From positions 1-64,000 of the forward strand of contig NZ_JAHXBN010000017.1 of assembly GCF_019924045.1 (NCBI RefSeq): a DNA stretch of 64,000 bases. Direction: 5' to 3'. Origin of the DNA: Dyadobacter fermentans. Lineage in GTDB: Bacteria > Bacteroidota > Bacteroidia > Cytophagales > Spirosomataceae. The notes beneath the pieces were generated by a model that saw only the letters and a list, made by a program, of their open reading frames with translations, was not told where the DNA came from and made no database searches. Both the position numbers and the translations under genes were made by a program. Of the stretch, positions 25,937 through 35,059 are shown one piece after another (the first letter of the stretch is position 1; the number at the start of each line of letters is the position of its first letter).

Positions 25937-26746
25937 TCAGGTGATCAAACCGATCAGTTTTGCGCTTTGCAATGCCTCAATTGAATTATCGGCTTGCAAT
26001 TTTTCAAGGATACGCTGCCTGTGAGTATTAACAGTGTGGACGCTGATATCCAACAATGCGGAAATTTCTTTACTCAATTTGCCGGCACCAATCATGCCGA
26101 GGATTTCTTTTTCGCGGGATGTTAGCTTTACAGCTGCCGGTAAATCATTGTTTTCCAGTTTAATGAGTTCGCCGGTGTGGAAGTTGATGACCTGGCTCTT
26201 CACAGCTGTAAGCGACTGATTGGGCGAAATGTCGATCACGCCGAGCGAAAGCCAGATATTCCCCGACGCATCCTGTTCCAGCACCTGATGCTGCTCCGCG
26301 ACGCGGATAGTGGCCTGTTCCAGCACGATCCGGTATTCGGTCACCATTTTGAACTGCTTGCGCGTGTGTGCAGGCTGCGCCATCATAAACTTCATCGCTT
26401 CATAGCCGTTCCGCGCCAGTGCCTGGCGGTCGTCGGGGTGGATTTTCCTGTCGAACATTTCATTCGGAATGCAGGAATCCATGGTACCGAAATCGTAACC
26501 GTACAGTTGGTAAAAATTGTGCGAAACGTAAACGTGCGCCTGTTTTTGCAGGTCATACACGGTCACCCCGCTGCTGCTGAGCTGGGCCATAGCGCGGATG
26601 AGCGCCAGCTGCTTGTCGAGCCGATCTGGTTCAAAACCGTCGAAATCATAATATCTGTTAAGCAATTGCAGGTAATCGGGTGCTATCCGCACCGATTTTT
26701 CCCGTGTGTTTTGTAATGATAAATCAGTATTTCCTCTCATCGGCAT
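25937..26746 (-). CDS. LuxR-type regulator with PAS-like sensor domain
   Basis: About 269 residues from ATG 26746 (a second ATG is 6 bp downstream; the longer frame opens with GTG). Residues about 60-170 resemble a PAS fold (VTVYDLQKQAHVYVSHNFYQLYGYD and a HPDDRQ element). The C-terminal 65 residues are a LuxR/GerE helix-turn-helix: LTSREKEILGMIGAGKLSKEISALLDISVHTVNTHRQ in outline. No receiver domain, so the PAS part probably receives the signal directly. The gene is divergent from the SDR-like gene at 26839, with 92 bp between, so it may control it. Confidence 0.82.
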   Translation of the reverse strand: MPMRGNTDLSLQNTREKSVRIAPDYLQLLNRYYDFDGFEPDRLDKQLALIRAMAQLSSSGVTVYDLQKQAHVYVSHNFYQLYGYDFGTMDSCIPNEMFDRKIHPDDRQALARNGYEAMKFMMAQPAHTRKQFKMVTEYRIVLEQATIRVAEQHQVLEQDASGNIWLSLGVIDISPNQSLTAVKSQVINFHTGELIKLENNDLPAAVKLTSREKEILGMIGAGKLSKEISALLDISVHTVNTHRQRILEKLQADNSIEALQSAKLIGLIT

Positions 26747-26838
26747 CGGGCTTTTCTTTGCAGGTATGTAGCAAGGACAACTTTGACCGGATTTCACCTA
26801 AGAGAAGTCGCTATTATTTTGTCAAAATCATCAAAGCC

Positions 26839-27462
26839 ATGAATTTTTCAGTCATTCGCGGGGCGGATACGTCCTGGGGCAAATCCTTCGCCAAAGCACT
26901 GGCGGCCGAAAACCGGCACCTGATCCTGATCGGTACAAAAGAAGCATTGTTGGAAGCGCTCGTCCGCGAAATTGTGCGGAAATACCGGGTGCTGGTACAC
27001 TACCTCGTCGCGGACGACGCCGATACCGGGAGCATTATAGCGGCCTGTGAAAAGATCAACGACAGGTTTGAGGTCGATCTTTTGATTAATTATGCCGAAA
27101 CCGGGTTTCACCAGCGGCTGGAAGACTACGACATCCGGACGCTGGACAGAAAACTGAAAACTAATCACGCCAGCGGCATACTTTACCTGCATCAGTTGCT
27201 GCCCAACCTGCTCCTGCACGCCCACGCGCAGGTGATCGACCTCTGGCATTGTCCGCAACCCGTACCCGCCTGGGAGCAGGCGCTGCTGACATTCAATAAG
27301 CGTTTTGCCGAACATCTCAACTCCGAACTGAATGAAGCCGGACTGGTGATTCATAGCGTTGCATTGCCGGGATACACAGCCCCCGAATCGGGGGAGAGGG
27401 TAGCGGCTATCCTGGAAGATGTGATGTCAGGTACTGCGGAAAAGCGGCTATTGACGCGGTAG
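26839..27462 (+). CDS. Degenerate short-chain dehydrogenase/reductase-like protein
   Basis: 207 residues from ATG 26839. The order of elements follows the SDR Rossmann fold: a beta1 start with GADTSWGKSFAKALA where a TGxxxGxG loop is normal, HLVADD-like acidic turn, LLINYAETG in place of LVNNAG, and FNKRFAEHLNSEL for the active-site helix. The glycine-rich cofactor loop is degraded and the catalytic Tyr of YxxxK is replaced (LTFNK), while Lys remains. NAD(P) oxidoreduction by the normal mechanism is therefore unlikely; it may be a pseudoenzyme or binding protein. Confidence 0.65.
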   Translation: MNFSVIRGADTSWGKSFAKALAAENRHLILIGTKEALLEALVREIVRKYRVLVHYLVADDADTGSIIAACEKINDRFEVDLLINYAETGFHQRLEDYDIRTLDRKLKTNHASGILYLHQLLPNLLLHAHAQVIDLWHCPQPVPAWEQALLTFNKRFAEHLNSELNEAGLVIHSVALPGYTAPESGERVAAILEDVMSGTAEKRLLTR

Positions 27463-27537
27463 CATCATTTTTTCTGCAAAACCCGGCGCGCCTGCCCTTG
27501 AAATGGTAGATTTGCGAAATCACCACATCAACATTTT

Positions 27538-28002
27538 ATGGAAAATATTCAGATCAGGCAGGCGCGGCTCGACGAGCTTCCCACACTTCTTCAATTCGAA
27601 CAAAACCTGATTGCCGCCGAGCGCCCGCTGGACGACACCTTCATCAGCGAGGAATTTCACTACTACGATTTGGAAAAAATGATCCGCAGCGACGAAGCGG
27701 AGGTACTTGTAGCTACGCTGAACGACCGGCTGATCGCCAGCGGGCATGCCCGGATCCTCGAAGGGAAGCCGTATAACAGTTTCAAACGGTACGCTTTCCT
27801 GGGTTTCATGTACACGGAGCCCGATATGCGCGGTCGCGGGATCAACAAGCTGATCATCGATGCGCTGGTGGAATGGGCACGGAAAAAAGGCCTGGACGAA
27901 GTTCGCTTGCAAGTTTATTCCGACAACACTCCGGCGGTAGTTGCCTATGAAAAGGTAGGTTTCAAGAAAATGCTTACCGAAATGAGGCTGGCTACCCGGT
28001 AG
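27538..28002 (+). CDS. GNAT-family N-acetyltransferase
   Basis: 154 residues. The acetyl-CoA pyrophosphate-binding signature is MRGRGINKLIIDAL near residue 98, preceded by the beta4 strand FLGFMYTEPD and followed by the typical LQVYSDNTPAVVAYEKVGF close. N-terminal part IRQARLDELPTLLQFE fits the family. The substrate cannot be deduced. The decamer repeat array begins right after its stop codon. Confidence 0.9.
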   Translation: MENIQIRQARLDELPTLLQFEQNLIAAERPLDDTFISEEFHYYDLEKMIRSDEAEVLVATLNDRLIASGHARILEGKPYNSFKRYAFLGFMYTEPDMRGRGINKLIIDALVEWARKKGLDEVRLQVYSDNTPAVVAYEKVGFKKMLTEMRLATR

Positions 28003-28020
28003 GTAATGACTGCCGGATAT

Positions 28021-28320
28021 TGTCTGGTATGGGCCGGTGTTGTCAAGAGTTGTCAGGTGTAGTCAGTTTTTGTCATGTGTGGTCATGTGTGGTCATGTGT
28101 AGTCACGCGTGGTCATGTGTAGTCATGTGTGGTCACGTGTGGTTATGTGTAGTCATGTGTAGTCATGTGTGGTCAAGTATTGTCAAGCGAGTGATTTACA
28201 ACTAGACACTCACATACGACTATTCATGACTACACTTGACAAACCTGACCATACCTAATTATCCCTGACAATACCTGACTACACCTGACCATTCTTGACA
28301 AAACCTGACCATTCTTGACT
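28021..28320. repeat. Long imperfect hairpin of exact 10-bp tandem units
   Basis: From 28021 to 28190 there are about 17 units of exactly 10 bp with consensus (A/G/T)GTCATGTGT. A 20-bp centre follows. From about 28211 to 28320 about 11 units of 10 bp read like A(A/C)ACCTGACC, which is the inverted complement of the first arm. The whole fills the gap between the acetyltransferase gene and the small membrane protein gene. A related, shorter locus lies at 57421-57541. No ORF of protein-like composition is present, no known repeat family is recognised, and it differs from CRISPR arrays in lacking unique spacers. Confidence 0.85.
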
Positions 28321-28430
28321 ACTTTTTGAGCATGTCATAAAATGATAAGTCGTTGGCGCGTGTGGGTAAGCCATGGGCGGAGGGGCTGCAATACCTTTGT
28401 TGCATCCAAAAACAACTAACCAATCGACAT

Positions 28431-28814
28431 ATGAAAATGCTCAAAAATGTAATGCTCATCAATGCAATCAGTTCAGGTGCAACGGGTTTGGGATTGGCTG
28501 TGTTCCCGAAAATAGTTGCCGGGTTGTTCGAAACTACGGCTACCATGCCTTTTATTGAAGTCGGTATTTTCCTCATCGCATTTGCGGCGCTGGTCTTTTC
28601 GGTAAGCCGCGGTAACCCGGTAAATGTGCGGGCCGTAAGGCTGGTGATTGTGCTGGATACGCTTTGGGTAGTCGGCAGCGCGGCCATCGTATTGTTCCAG
28701 TTATTTCCGATTTCAATACTGGGTTATGTGTTTATCGGCGCAGTGGCGGTTTGGGTTGCGGCCATGGCCTACCTGCAATCTGCGGGCCTCAGACAAATCT
28801 CTGTTTCCAGGTAA
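28431..28814 (+). CDS. Small four-helix membrane protein
   Basis: 127 residues from ATG 28431 (MKMLKNVMLINAISSG). Four hydrophobic helices fill nearly the whole chain (about 5-30, 42-60, 68-90, 95-118). Similar small integral membrane proteins of unknown function are common in Bacteroidota. No motif points to a transported substrate. It follows the long decamer hairpin by about 110 bp and ends with its own terminator. Confidence 0.75.
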   Translation: MKMLKNVMLINAISSGATGLGLAVFPKIVAGLFETTATMPFIEVGIFLIAFAALVFSVSRGNPVNVRAVRLVIVLDTLWVVGSAAIVLFQLFPISILGYVFIGAVAVWVAAMAYLQSAGLRQISVSR

Positions 28815-28832
28815 ATGCGAGCTCTTATGCTT

Positions 28833-28869
28833 CCCTGCCGCCATTCCGGTCGGCAGGGTTTTCTTTTTT
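28833..28869 (+). terminator. Rho-independent terminator
   Basis: CCCTGCCG (28833-28840), 10-nt loop, CGGCAGGG (28851-28858), then TTTTCTTTTTT. It ends the small membrane-protein transcript. Confidence 0.88.
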
Positions 28870-28927
28870 GTGTATAAATCCTCATTTTAGGTGACTCAAA
28901 CTTTTGCCTGAAACCGACTATCCAGCC

Positions 28928-30001
28928 ATGAATTTAGCCGACATCGCCGCACTGCGCCTTGCTAATCAACAGATTTTGAATACCCGTTTTACTGACCCTG
29001 CCGAATTGGTTGCCTGGATGGGTGCTGTGCAGTCGCAGGATTTTGCCATGGCGAAATGGGCGTTGGGGATGCGGCTCAAAAAAGCCACGGATACCAGTGT
29101 AGAGCAGGCGGTCGACGCGGGGGGCATTATCCGGACGCACATTATGAGGCCTACCTGGCATTTTGTAGCCAGAGAAGACGCTCGCTGGATCATGGACCTG
29201 ACGGCACCCCATGTTTACAAGCTCGCGGGTACAATGTACCGCCAGCTGAAACTGGATGATACTGTTTTTAAGGTTACCAACGACCTGATAGGCAAATTGC
29301 TGGCCGACGGAACCGAACTGACGCGCGAAGAAGTGATTGCGGAGGTAAATAAGGCTGGCATCGAAACTGACAACCTTCGGGCGACCCACATTATGTTTCA
29401 GGCGGAGCTGGACAAGATCATCTGCAATGGAGCACGGCGCGGGAAGAAATTTACCTACGCATTGTTCGATAAAAAGGTGCCCGCTTCGGCGCCCTTGAAA
29501 CGGGAGGAGGCATTGGCTGCGCTTGCCAGACGGTATTTTACAAGTCATGGCCCGGCCACGGTACAGGACTTCGCGTGGTGGAGCGGCTTGTCGCTGACCG
29601 ATTCGAAGCTGGGTTTTGAGGCTGTTCGCGCGGAATTTGAAACAGCCAATGTCGACGGGCGTGAATATCTTTTTACTGCCATGGGGGAGCTCCCCAAAGT
29701 ACATGGAAAAGCAATACTCATTCCTGCTTTCGATGAGATCACGATCGGTTACGCCGACCGCAGTGCGGCCCTGGATGAGGCCGTCGCTCAAAATCCCGAG
29801 TCCGGTGGTGGCATTTTTAAACCGGTTGTGATGGTGAAAGGTAAAGTTGTGGCAGCCTGGCGACGGACCGAGAAAAAGGATGCTGTGCATATCGAGCTTT
29901 CTCGCTTATCTAAAATCCCCGCGGGGGCCGAGAACTCCCTTGAAACGGCCGGTACCGCCTATGCCCGGTTTATCGGGAAAAAGAATGTAGTACTTCAATA
30001 G
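28928..30001 (+). CDS. Winged-helix DNA-binding protein, AlkZ/YcaQ-like (HTH_42)
   Basis: 357 residues from ATG 28928. The opening ALRLANQQILNTRF, the QSQDFAMAKWALGMR element near 38-50 and HIMRPTWHFVAREDARWI near 75-90 are the hallmark of the winged-helix DNA glycosylase superfamily (AlkZ, YcaQ). The central ARRYFTSHGPATVQDFAWWSGL block is also typical. AlkZ uses a QΦQ/QΦD motif for base excision; QSQD near residue 38 fits that position, so a glycosylase role in repair of alkylated or crosslinked DNA is plausible but unproven. It is convergent with the acetyltransferase gene that follows. Confidence 0.82.
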   Translation: MNLADIAALRLANQQILNTRFTDPAELVAWMGAVQSQDFAMAKWALGMRLKKATDTSVEQAVDAGGIIRTHIMRPTWHFVAREDARWIMDLTAPHVYKLAGTMYRQLKLDDTVFKVTNDLIGKLLADGTELTREEVIAEVNKAGIETDNLRATHIMFQAELDKIICNGARRGKKFTYALFDKKVPASAPLKREEALAALARRYFTSHGPATVQDFAWWSGLSLTDSKLGFEAVRAEFETANVDGREYLFTAMGELPKVHGKAILIPAFDEITIGYADRSAALDEAVAQNPESGGGIFKPVVMVKGKVVAAWRRTEKKDAVHIELSRLSKIPAGAENSLETAGTAYARFIGKKNVVLQ

Positions 30002-30010
30002 AGATTCGTC

Positions 30011-30424
30011 TCAAAGCATCCGCTCGATTTTGTAATACTCGATATGCTCTTTGAAAAAGGGTTCGGAGAATTTCCTAAAACCAAACCGTTCGTAAAATCC
30101 GAGGGCCTCGGTGCGGGCGTCGCACCACATGCGCGTGTAGCCCTCTGTTTGCGCGTACATAATGGCATGTTGTAGGAGCGTGGACCCGAGCCCTTTCCCC
30201 TGCAAGGCCGGCAGCGTCGCAAATTTGCGAAACCGGATGCACTGAGCGTCGCCAAACAATGAAATGACAGACACCAATGCTCCCTCAAAATACAAACCGA
30301 AATGGATACCGCTTTCATCCTCAGGTACTTTTACAAATTCGCGCGGCTTGTCCGGCCAGAGTACCAGATGCCGGATTTCCATCAGATCATCAGCACTAAC
30401 TTTTTGAATTTCAATTGAATCCAT
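30011..30424 (-). CDS. GNAT-family N-acetyltransferase
   Basis: 137 residues. Acetyl-CoA-binding motif LQGKGLGSTLLQHAI near residues 77-91, beta4 strand IRFRKFATLPA before it, and ARTEALGFYERFGFRK near the end. These are clear GNAT signatures with no close substrate clue. It stands alone on the minus strand between two plus-strand genes. Confidence 0.9.
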   Translation of the reverse strand: MDSIEIQKVSADDLMEIRHLVLWPDKPREFVKVPEDESGIHFGLYFEGALVSVISLFGDAQCIRFRKFATLPALQGKGLGSTLLQHAIMYAQTEGYTRMWCDARTEALGFYERFGFRKFSEPFFKEHIEYYKIERML

Positions 30425-30502
30425 TCCTTTTATTTAATACAAAAAATAACTAACTACACGAGCCCTTCCTGCAAAAATACGCCTTATCCAACCCGCAACA
30501 AC

Positions 30503-32128
30503 ATGACGCAGCCAGTCGCATTGCAAAAAGAAGAACGATTGTTCTGGTCGACAGGCCTCGGAACCGATGTATGGCAAATGTTCTGCGCTGCCCGCGACGG
30601 CGACCTGGCAAAAGTCAAAAAGCTGCTTATCAAAGATGCTTCGCTTGTGCGTAGTGCCTATGACTACCGGACGCCGATGTCGTTTGCGGTAGCCAATAAC
30701 AGGCTGGAAGTGGCAGAATATCTCTTGCAGCACGGCGCAAGCCCGGTTGACTCCGGCACAGGCGATCCGCTCATTCAGATGGCGCGCGATCGTGGTTTTG
30801 AAGCAATGGAGGAGTTGCTCGAACGGGCATTGCACCGGCACAAAGGCTCCGAGGCCGGAAAGCAGATCGCCGCAACCATCAGAAGCAGGGATTTTGATGC
30901 TTTTAGTACATTATTAGATAGTTCGGAAGAATATATTCACGCAACCGATGATGAAGGGAATCAGCCTATTCATTGGGCTACCATGTCGCGCCAGCCGGAG
31001 ATGATCGACGCATTGCTGGACCGCGGTGCGGATATCAATGCCAGGCGGCCCGACGGCGCGCGACCGGTGCAGCTGACCAACGGAGATTATTCTTATCGCG
31101 GCTGGCGCGATGTTCCTGAGGACTGGCGATGGAAACCCAATGATATTTACTTGCATCTCGTGCGTAAAGGTGCATATGTGGACATTTGCATGGCTGCGTT
31201 GAAGGGGGACGAGGCCAGGGTAAGGGCATTGCTCGATCTGGATCCGTCACTTGCCAATAAGCCTTCCGAGTATGTTACCTATTACGCGGGCTCCGGTACA
31301 CCGTTAAAAAATGCGGCCCTAGCCGGCCGGATGGAGATCGTTAAGCTATTGCTCGAAAATGGCGCGGATCCCAATCTTCCGGAGGAAGGTATAGCGCCAA
31401 TGGGCCATGCGCTGCATTCGGCGGTAGTGTACAATCATATCGACATTGTAAAACTGCTTCTCGAACACGGTGCACATCCTAATGTACCGGTCGAAAGTTC
31501 GGCGGATTCGCTCACTGCAGCTTTGGAACGCGGCGATAAGGCGATGATCAACTTGCTTTGCTCTTACGGCGCGGCGCGGTCGCTCGATTTACTGGCACAT
31601 TATGGCGATATCCACACGGCGGCGGCAGTGTTGAAGGCAAATCCAGCGTTGGCGAACGATGCATGCGCGCTGGAAACGGCCGCCGGGCAGGGAAACGAAG
31701 ATTTCGTTCGGCTTATGCTGCGTTACCAGCCTGATTTGGCGAAACAGATTGCCGTAGGTGTGCGGAGCCAGGGCCCGCAGGATGCCGTCAAAAGTCGTGA
31801 ACTTACGGAGTTTCTCTTCCAGCGTGGTATGGACCCCAATGCCAGAAACTGGCTTGGCATTACACCTTTACACAGGTTTGCCGAGCGTGGCGATATTCAC
31901 AATGCCGGATTATTTCTCGAACACGGTGCCGATGTCGATGCGATCGACGAGCAGCATTGTAGTACGCCGCTCGGCTGGGCGGCGAAAGCGGGCAAAGCCG
32001 AAATGGTCCAGTTCTTGCTCGAAAAGGGCGCTAACACCCATTTGCCTGCCGACAGGCCTTGGGCGCGCCCGCGTGCGTGGGCCGAGAGGCGTGGGCATGG
32101 GGCGATACTTGCATTATTAAAGTTATAA
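30503..32128 (+). CDS. Ankyrin-repeat protein
   Basis: 541 residues, no signal peptide, so probably cytoplasmic. Ankyrin repeats of about 33 residues cover most of the chain; clear ones read NRLEVAEYLLQHGASP, NQPIHWATMSRQPEMIDALLDRGADINA, AALAGRMEIVKLLLENGADPN, NHIDIVKLLLEHGAHPN and TPLGWAAKAGKAEMVQFLLEKGAN (spread over residues 50-535). Ankyrin proteins act by protein binding; no catalytic domain is fused. The VOC-GNAT gene begins 12 bp after the stop, suggesting an operon. Confidence 0.92.
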   Translation: MTQPVALQKEERLFWSTGLGTDVWQMFCAARDGDLAKVKKLLIKDASLVRSAYDYRTPMSFAVANNRLEVAEYLLQHGASPVDSGTGDPLIQMARDRGFEAMEELLERALHRHKGSEAGKQIAATIRSRDFDAFSTLLDSSEEYIHATDDEGNQPIHWATMSRQPEMIDALLDRGADINARRPDGARPVQLTNGDYSYRGWRDVPEDWRWKPNDIYLHLVRKGAYVDICMAALKGDEARVRALLDLDPSLANKPSEYVTYYAGSGTPLKNAALAGRMEIVKLLLENGADPNLPEEGIAPMGHALHSAVVYNHIDIVKLLLEHGAHPNVPVESSADSLTAALERGDKAMINLLCSYGAARSLDLLAHYGDIHTAAAVLKANPALANDACALETAAGQGNEDFVRLMLRYQPDLAKQIAVGVRSQGPQDAVKSRELTEFLFQRGMDPNARNWLGITPLHRFAERGDIHNAGLFLEHGADVDAIDEQHCSTPLGWAAKAGKAEMVQFLLEKGANTHLPADRPWARPRAWAERRGHGAILALLKL

Positions 32129-32139
32129 CAGGCATTCCT

Positions 32140-32970
32140 ATGCAAAACGAAAAGCCCGAGCCCTTCATGTCCCATGCGGAACCGGTATTGTCGGTGAAGG
32201 ACGTGGCCGAAACTGTTACATATTGGCATGAAGTACTGGGTTTTCCGGGGCATTGGACCTGGGGAACGCCGCCCAATCATGGGGGTGTTTCATGGCATGG
32301 TGCATTCATTCAGTTCTCGGGGGATATAAAGGCCGCCGACCGGATGCGCGGACAATGCGTTTGGATCAGGGTTAAAAATATCAGGGAACTCTACCAGTTG
32401 CATCTCGATCGAAAAGCTGAGATTATTATGCATTTGGAGAAGCAGCCCTGGGGGTTTGAGGAATATGTGGTTAAGGATCTCAATGGTAACTACATTACTT
32501 TTGCTGCACCTGCTGCTTCCGGGAGAGAGAGCAAGTCTGAGCCGCTGCCCGCTCATGTAAGAACGTTGGGCCGTGCGCTCACCACCGGCGAATACCGCAA
32601 ACTTGCCGAATCGGTGGGGTGGTCGGGGACACAAACGGACGAGGTACTTCAACAAAAACTCGACGCCACACTTTTTACGGCAATTGCAGAAAACACCGAA
32701 ACCGGCGAAGTAATCGGTTGTGCGCTGGTGTTGGGCGATGGCCTCAGCTTTTTCTATATCAAAGACGTCATGGTACATCGCGACTGGCAACGAAAGCAGG
32801 TCGGTTCGGCCGTTATGAGGGAGGTAAAGCGCTGGCTCGATGCGAATGCGCCCCATGGAGCACTGGTAGGACTTTTCACAGGACATGGGCTGGCCCCATT
32901 TTACCAGCAAACGGGCTTCGGCGAGGCTTTCGGTATGATCCGCATTATTGATCGATCGCAATTGGGGTAG
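32140..32970 (+). CDS. VOC (glyoxalase-like) domain fused to GNAT acetyltransferase
   Basis: 276 residues from ATG 32140. Residues about 10-125 form a VOC module (EPVLSVKDVAETVTYWHEVLGF; ends VVKDLNGNYITFA), the type found in bleomycin-resistance-like and glyoxalase-like proteins. Residues about 140-276 are a GNAT acetyltransferase (FYIKDVMVHRDWQRKQVGSAVM, APFYQQTGF). The two are joined by a linker rich in Ser/Glu. Fusion of a binding/sequestration fold to an acetyltransferase suggests a small-molecule modification or resistance role. Co-transcription with the ankyrin gene is likely; substrate unknown. Confidence 0.85.
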   Translation: MQNEKPEPFMSHAEPVLSVKDVAETVTYWHEVLGFPGHWTWGTPPNHGGVSWHGAFIQFSGDIKAADRMRGQCVWIRVKNIRELYQLHLDRKAEIIMHLEKQPWGFEEYVVKDLNGNYITFAAPAASGRESKSEPLPAHVRTLGRALTTGEYRKLAESVGWSGTQTDEVLQQKLDATLFTAIAENTETGEVIGCALVLGDGLSFFYIKDVMVHRDWQRKQVGSAVMREVKRWLDANAPHGALVGLFTGHGLAPFYQQTGFGEAFGMIRIIDRSQLG

Positions 32971-33022
32971 GGCTGCTCATCGAAAACAACCCTACCGTAC
33001 ATATTCAATCCGTTTCGGACGA

Positions 33023-34894
33023 TTACCATCCGAAACCGTAATCTTCTCCATGGTTACTCGATCCGCCCCAGAAGCTGCCGTGCTGCCAATCAAAGTAAAT
33101 GGCGTTGATCGGGCCGCTGGTGCGCGGCTGATAACTGAGTTTATAACCCATCCGGGAGAGCTCTTTCCGTGTCCAGTCGGGCATGGATTGGTTGAGTATC
33201 AGTCCGCCCGGGTCTTTTTCATGTTCGCCGAAACTCGCGTACATCTGTAAAGTCTTGAAACTGGGTGCCTCTGTCGCTTCCTGTACAGTCATTCCAAATT
33301 CTACGATGTTCAAAAAGAATTGTAGCAGCAACTGATCCTGCTCATCGCCGGCCTGCTTGGCGAACGACAGGAATGGTTTGCCGTCTTTCATCGCGAGGCT
33401 CGGTGTAAGGGTAACCCTTGGCCGTTTGCCGGGTTCCACTACATTGAACGGATTCTCGCGCGCATCGAGAACGAATGACTGCATGCGCTGGCTCAGGCCT
33501 ACCCCCGTGTTACCCGCAATGCATGCAGGCACCCAGCCGCCGCTTGGCGTAATGCTCACCACCCAGCCTTCTTCGTCGGCCGCTTCGACAGACGTCGTAC
33601 CGGCCGTGAACTCCTCCATGAATTTTTCGTCCAGCCCGTTAGCATTGCGGTTGAGCGATGCCTGAAAATTGCCCCAGTTTTTGATCTGTTCCGTGAAGGG
33701 GTTCTTTTTTCCTTCAAAAGGGTAGGGGTCACCCGGTAACGTTTTCGCGTCGTTGCGTTCCCAGTTGATCTGCTTCAACCTTTCTTTGGCATATTCCTTA
33801 GAAAGTAAACCTTTCATCGGCTCCTCAGGCGCAAATGCCGGGTCGCCATAGTAAAAATCCCGGTCTGCAAATGCCAGGTTCATCACCTGGTACAATGCAT
33901 GCACGTAGCGGGATGAGTTGTATCCCATGCCTTTCAAATCGAGGCTTTCGAGCATGTTCAGTGCTTGCAGCATCACCGGTCCCTGCGTCCATTGCTGCAT
34001 CTTATAAACTTCGATCCCTTTGTAATTTGTCATCAGCGGCTCTTCGATCTTGACCTTCCAGTTGGCCATGTCCTGTTCGGTGATAAGGCCGCCCTGCTCC
34101 TGGCAACCGCGTGCGATCTCCTTGGCAATATCTCCCTTGTAGAACCGGTCATAGGCCGCATAAATGGCTTCCTTGCGGCTTTTGCCATTTTTGAGTGCTG
34201 ATTGTTCGGTATCTACCAGTTTTTGCAGGGTCGCCCGTAAGTCCTTCTGCACGAATATCTCTCCGGCGTCCGGCGCTTCCCGTTTCTGGCCCAGGTGGGG
34301 AAGGAATACTTTGGTTGAATACGGCCACTTTTTGATCTGGTCTTTACCTCTCTCAATGGAATTGGCCGTTTGTGCTTCTATCGGGTAGCCTTCGGCCATT
34401 TGCATCGCAGGAGCCAGGACTTCTTTCAGGCTCATGGTGCCGTATTCTGCGAGCATGGTCATCAGCCCCCCGGGTGTGCCGGGCGTTGTAGCAGCCAGCG
34501 GGCCATATTCAGGCGGGTATTTCATGCCTTTGTTCTTGAAGAAATCGGCCGTGGCACCCGTCGGGGCGACGCCCATCGAATTGATGGCGATAACCTTTTT
34601 GGTTTTGGGGTTATAAATCAATGCCTGCGTTTCACCGCCCCAGCTTAACACGTCCCACATCGTGCAGGTGGCTGCGAGCATCGCGCACGAGGCATCGACG
34701 GCATTGCCCCCTTTGCTGAAAATCATGGTCCCGGCTGTTGCCGCCAGCGGCTTGCCGGTAATGCCCATCCAGTGCTTGCCATGCAGCGGCGGCTTTTGGG
34801 TGGTGACGGGGAAATTGTTGAAAGACTGTGAAAAGGCCGTGAAGCCGCCAAACAGCAGTCCGATCGTTGAGCGTAAAAGGAGTTTTGGTCTCAT
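33023..34894 (-). CDS. ggt: Gamma-glutamyltransferase family protein
   Basis: 623 residues with a signal peptide (MRPKLLLRSTIGLLFGGFTAFSQ), so exported. The large-subunit features AAGTMIFSKGGNAVDASCAM and TTPGTPGGLMTM are in place. The autoprocessing and catalytic Thr lies in TAGTTSVEAADEEGW near residue 432, where canonical GGTs have TTHxS; here the His is Ser. The C-terminal half holds GLSQRMQSF and the PRVTLTPSLAMKDGKP region. Expected role: periplasmic hydrolysis or transfer of gamma-glutamyl groups (glutathione and related peptides). The changed processing motif leaves open a related acylase activity. Confidence 0.88.
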   Translation of the reverse strand: MRPKLLLRSTIGLLFGGFTAFSQSFNNFPVTTQKPPLHGKHWMGITGKPLAATAGTMIFSKGGNAVDASCAMLAATCTMWDVLSWGGETQALIYNPKTKKVIAINSMGVAPTGATADFFKNKGMKYPPEYGPLAATTPGTPGGLMTMLAEYGTMSLKEVLAPAMQMAEGYPIEAQTANSIERGKDQIKKWPYSTKVFLPHLGQKREAPDAGEIFVQKDLRATLQKLVDTEQSALKNGKSRKEAIYAAYDRFYKGDIAKEIARGCQEQGGLITEQDMANWKVKIEEPLMTNYKGIEVYKMQQWTQGPVMLQALNMLESLDLKGMGYNSSRYVHALYQVMNLAFADRDFYYGDPAFAPEEPMKGLLSKEYAKERLKQINWERNDAKTLPGDPYPFEGKKNPFTEQIKNWGNFQASLNRNANGLDEKFMEEFTAGTTSVEAADEEGWVVSITPSGGWVPACIAGNTGVGLSQRMQSFVLDARENPFNVVEPGKRPRVTLTPSLAMKDGKPFLSFAKQAGDEQDQLLLQFFLNIVEFGMTVQEATEAPSFKTLQMYASFGEHEKDPGGLILNQSMPDWTRKELSRMGYKLSYQPRTSGPINAIYFDWQHGSFWGGSSNHGEDYGFGW

Positions 34895-35059
34895 AAAACG
34901 TGGTTAGGAATTTTAGGCTGCCGATCCGCCGGAGACTACTATCTTCTCCGAAGTGCCGCAGCCAGATAGCCGAAGATACAAAATAAGAGCGTCAGGCCGA
35001 CCTTAAGAGCCGCCCCTCATCATTTTGTTAGTCGCTTATCCCTATACGTTTCAATTCAA

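Noticed and set aside
28020..28205. 61-residue plus-strand frame within the decamer array
   Set aside because: Its sequence is only the repeat translated (CVVMCSHAWS-like), so it is a by-product of the repeat.
28021..28320. Decamer array as a CRISPR array
   Set aside because: Repeats are 10 bp and contiguous with no unique spacers, and no cas genes are present.
29059..29890. Long minus-strand open frame inside the winged-helix gene
   Set aside because: Antisense shadow of a well supported plus-strand gene.
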